Assembly (NCBI GenBank): GCA_030754315.1
Contig: JASMAO010000138.1
Span: 1-6,816 of the forward strand
From: SAR202 cluster bacterium
Lineage (GTDB): Bacteria; Chloroflexota; Dehalococcoidia; Lucifugimonadales; JASMAO01
DNA: 6,816 bases
Direction: 5' to 3'
Below, piece by piece: positions 6,176 to 6,816 of the stretch; position 1 is the first letter of the stretch; each line of letters opens with the position of its first letter. The position numbers were made by a program, and so were the translations under genes. The notes under the pieces were generated by a model. It was given only the letters and a program-made list of their open reading frames with translations, had not been told where the DNA came from and ran no database searches.

Positions 6176-6816
6176 ATGAGAAATATGCATCCATCGCCTA
6201 GATTGTTCAGAAAATGCGGATGGGGTAGTGCCCTTATCACCTTAATAATACTTTGCCTCGCTTTGCTGTGTGTCTCCTGTGGTTTCGCTACAGGTTTTGA
6301 AAAGGCGGTTAAAGAAGGTGACGATCTGGCCGAGGACGATCAATTAATGGCAGCCGTTACAGCTTACACCGAGGCTGTGGCACTGGATCCGAGTAGTGCG
6401 GAAGTGCTGAATAAAAGAGGTATGACATACCAAGCACTCGGTCAATTTCAAGTCGCAATAATGGATTTTGAAGCAGCGATCAGGCTGAAACCGAATTTCC
6501 CAGATCCATATTTCAATCGTGGAAACAGCCACAGGATTCTTGGCCAACCTGACTGGGCGATATTTTATTACACGGAGGCCATAAACCTCGATCCTGACCT
6601 AGTAGGCGCATATATTTATAGGGGTGTGTCTTACCGTGCTAGCGGTTCCCCTGAAGAAGCTATTAGAGACTTCACAGATGCTATCAGGCTCGCTCCCGAA
6701 GATCCCGCGATATACGGGGATCGAGGCAATGCGTACATCAGCCTTGGAGAGTTCGTTAAAGCGGTAAACGATTTTGATTTGGCAGTGGCGGCAGGCGCGA
6801 CTTCATCTATAACGTA
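6176..6816 (+). CDS. TPR-repeat protein, probable lipoprotein (3' end outside the window)
   Basis: 213 residues are visible and the frame is open at the window end. The N-terminus has positive residues (R9, R12, K13), a hydrophobic stretch at about 18-34 and then C-V-S-C35-G, which looks like a type II signal with C35 as the lipidated cysteine. The residue at -3 is C rather than the usual L, so plain membrane anchoring is an alternative. Five consecutive 34-residue tetratricopeptide units follow at 42-75, 76-109, 110-143, 144-177 and 178-211, with the typical R-G-x-x-Y, L-G-x-x-x-x-A-I-x-D-F, A-I-x-L-x-P pattern; the first is the most degenerate. TPR arrays form protein-binding superhelices, and the partner is unknown. 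The ATG at 6176 is preferred; M4 at 6185 is close by, and neither has a strong ribosome site. An in-frame TAA at 6116-6118 limits any extension. Confidence 0.88.
   Translation, partial: MRNMHPSPRLFRKCGWGSALITLIILCLALLCVSCGFATGFEKAVKEGDDLAEDDQLMAAVTAYTEAVALDPSSAEVLNKRGMTYQALGQFQVAIMDFEAAIRLKPNFPDPYFNRGNSHRILGQPDWAIFYYTEAINLDPDLVGAYIYRGVSYRASGSPEEAIRDFTDAIRLAPEDPAIYGDRGNAYISLGEFVKAVNDFDLAVAAGATSSIT

Overview
The window looks like an ordinary bacterial chromosome fragment of moderate GC with densely packed genes. No tRNA, rRNA, CRISPR array, insertion sequence or integrase is visible. Two transcription units diverge from a 142-base region at about 4139-4280. The combination seen here (tandem NHL beta-propeller proteins, a DUF1800 protein, a DHA2-type exporter, a cysteine-free HesB-like protein and a TPR lipoprotein) would fit an uncultured, possibly marine, Chloroflexota lineage such as SAR202. 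That placement is an inference from gene content only, and other environmental phyla are not excluded.

Left half, minus strand (read from 4138 down to 1): a DUF1800 protein (4138-2729) is followed after 48 bases by a first NHL beta-propeller protein (2680-1619). Four bases further on comes a second, closely related propeller protein (1614-508). After a 263-base gap, a third propeller gene of a different, peptidyl-alpha-hydroxyglycine amidating lyase (PAL)-like type starts at 244 and runs off the window edge. The first three genes are spaced like an operon. The DUF1800 and first propeller genes share an almost identical ribosome-binding leader. The two neighbouring propellers are tandem duplicates, and one 69-base stretch is far more similar between them than the rest, which suggests recent gene conversion.

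Right half, plus strand: a 14-helix major facilitator exporter of the DHA2 (EmrB/QacA-like) type (4281-5666), then a small HesB/IscA-fold protein without any cysteine (5811-6095), then the start of a TPR-repeat protein with a lipoprotein-like signal (from 6176, cut by the window end). The gaps of 144 and 80 bases make a single operon possible but unproven.

How the genes work together is not clear. DUF1800 has no established function and in many genomes sits beside DUF1501; here its downstream partners are beta-propellers instead. The propellers have no signal peptide and largely lack the histidine motifs of catalytic PAL, so the first two are more likely binding or scaffold proteins than lyases. 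I see no convincing new defence or mobile system; the most distinctive unit is the DUF1800 plus tandem propeller cluster.
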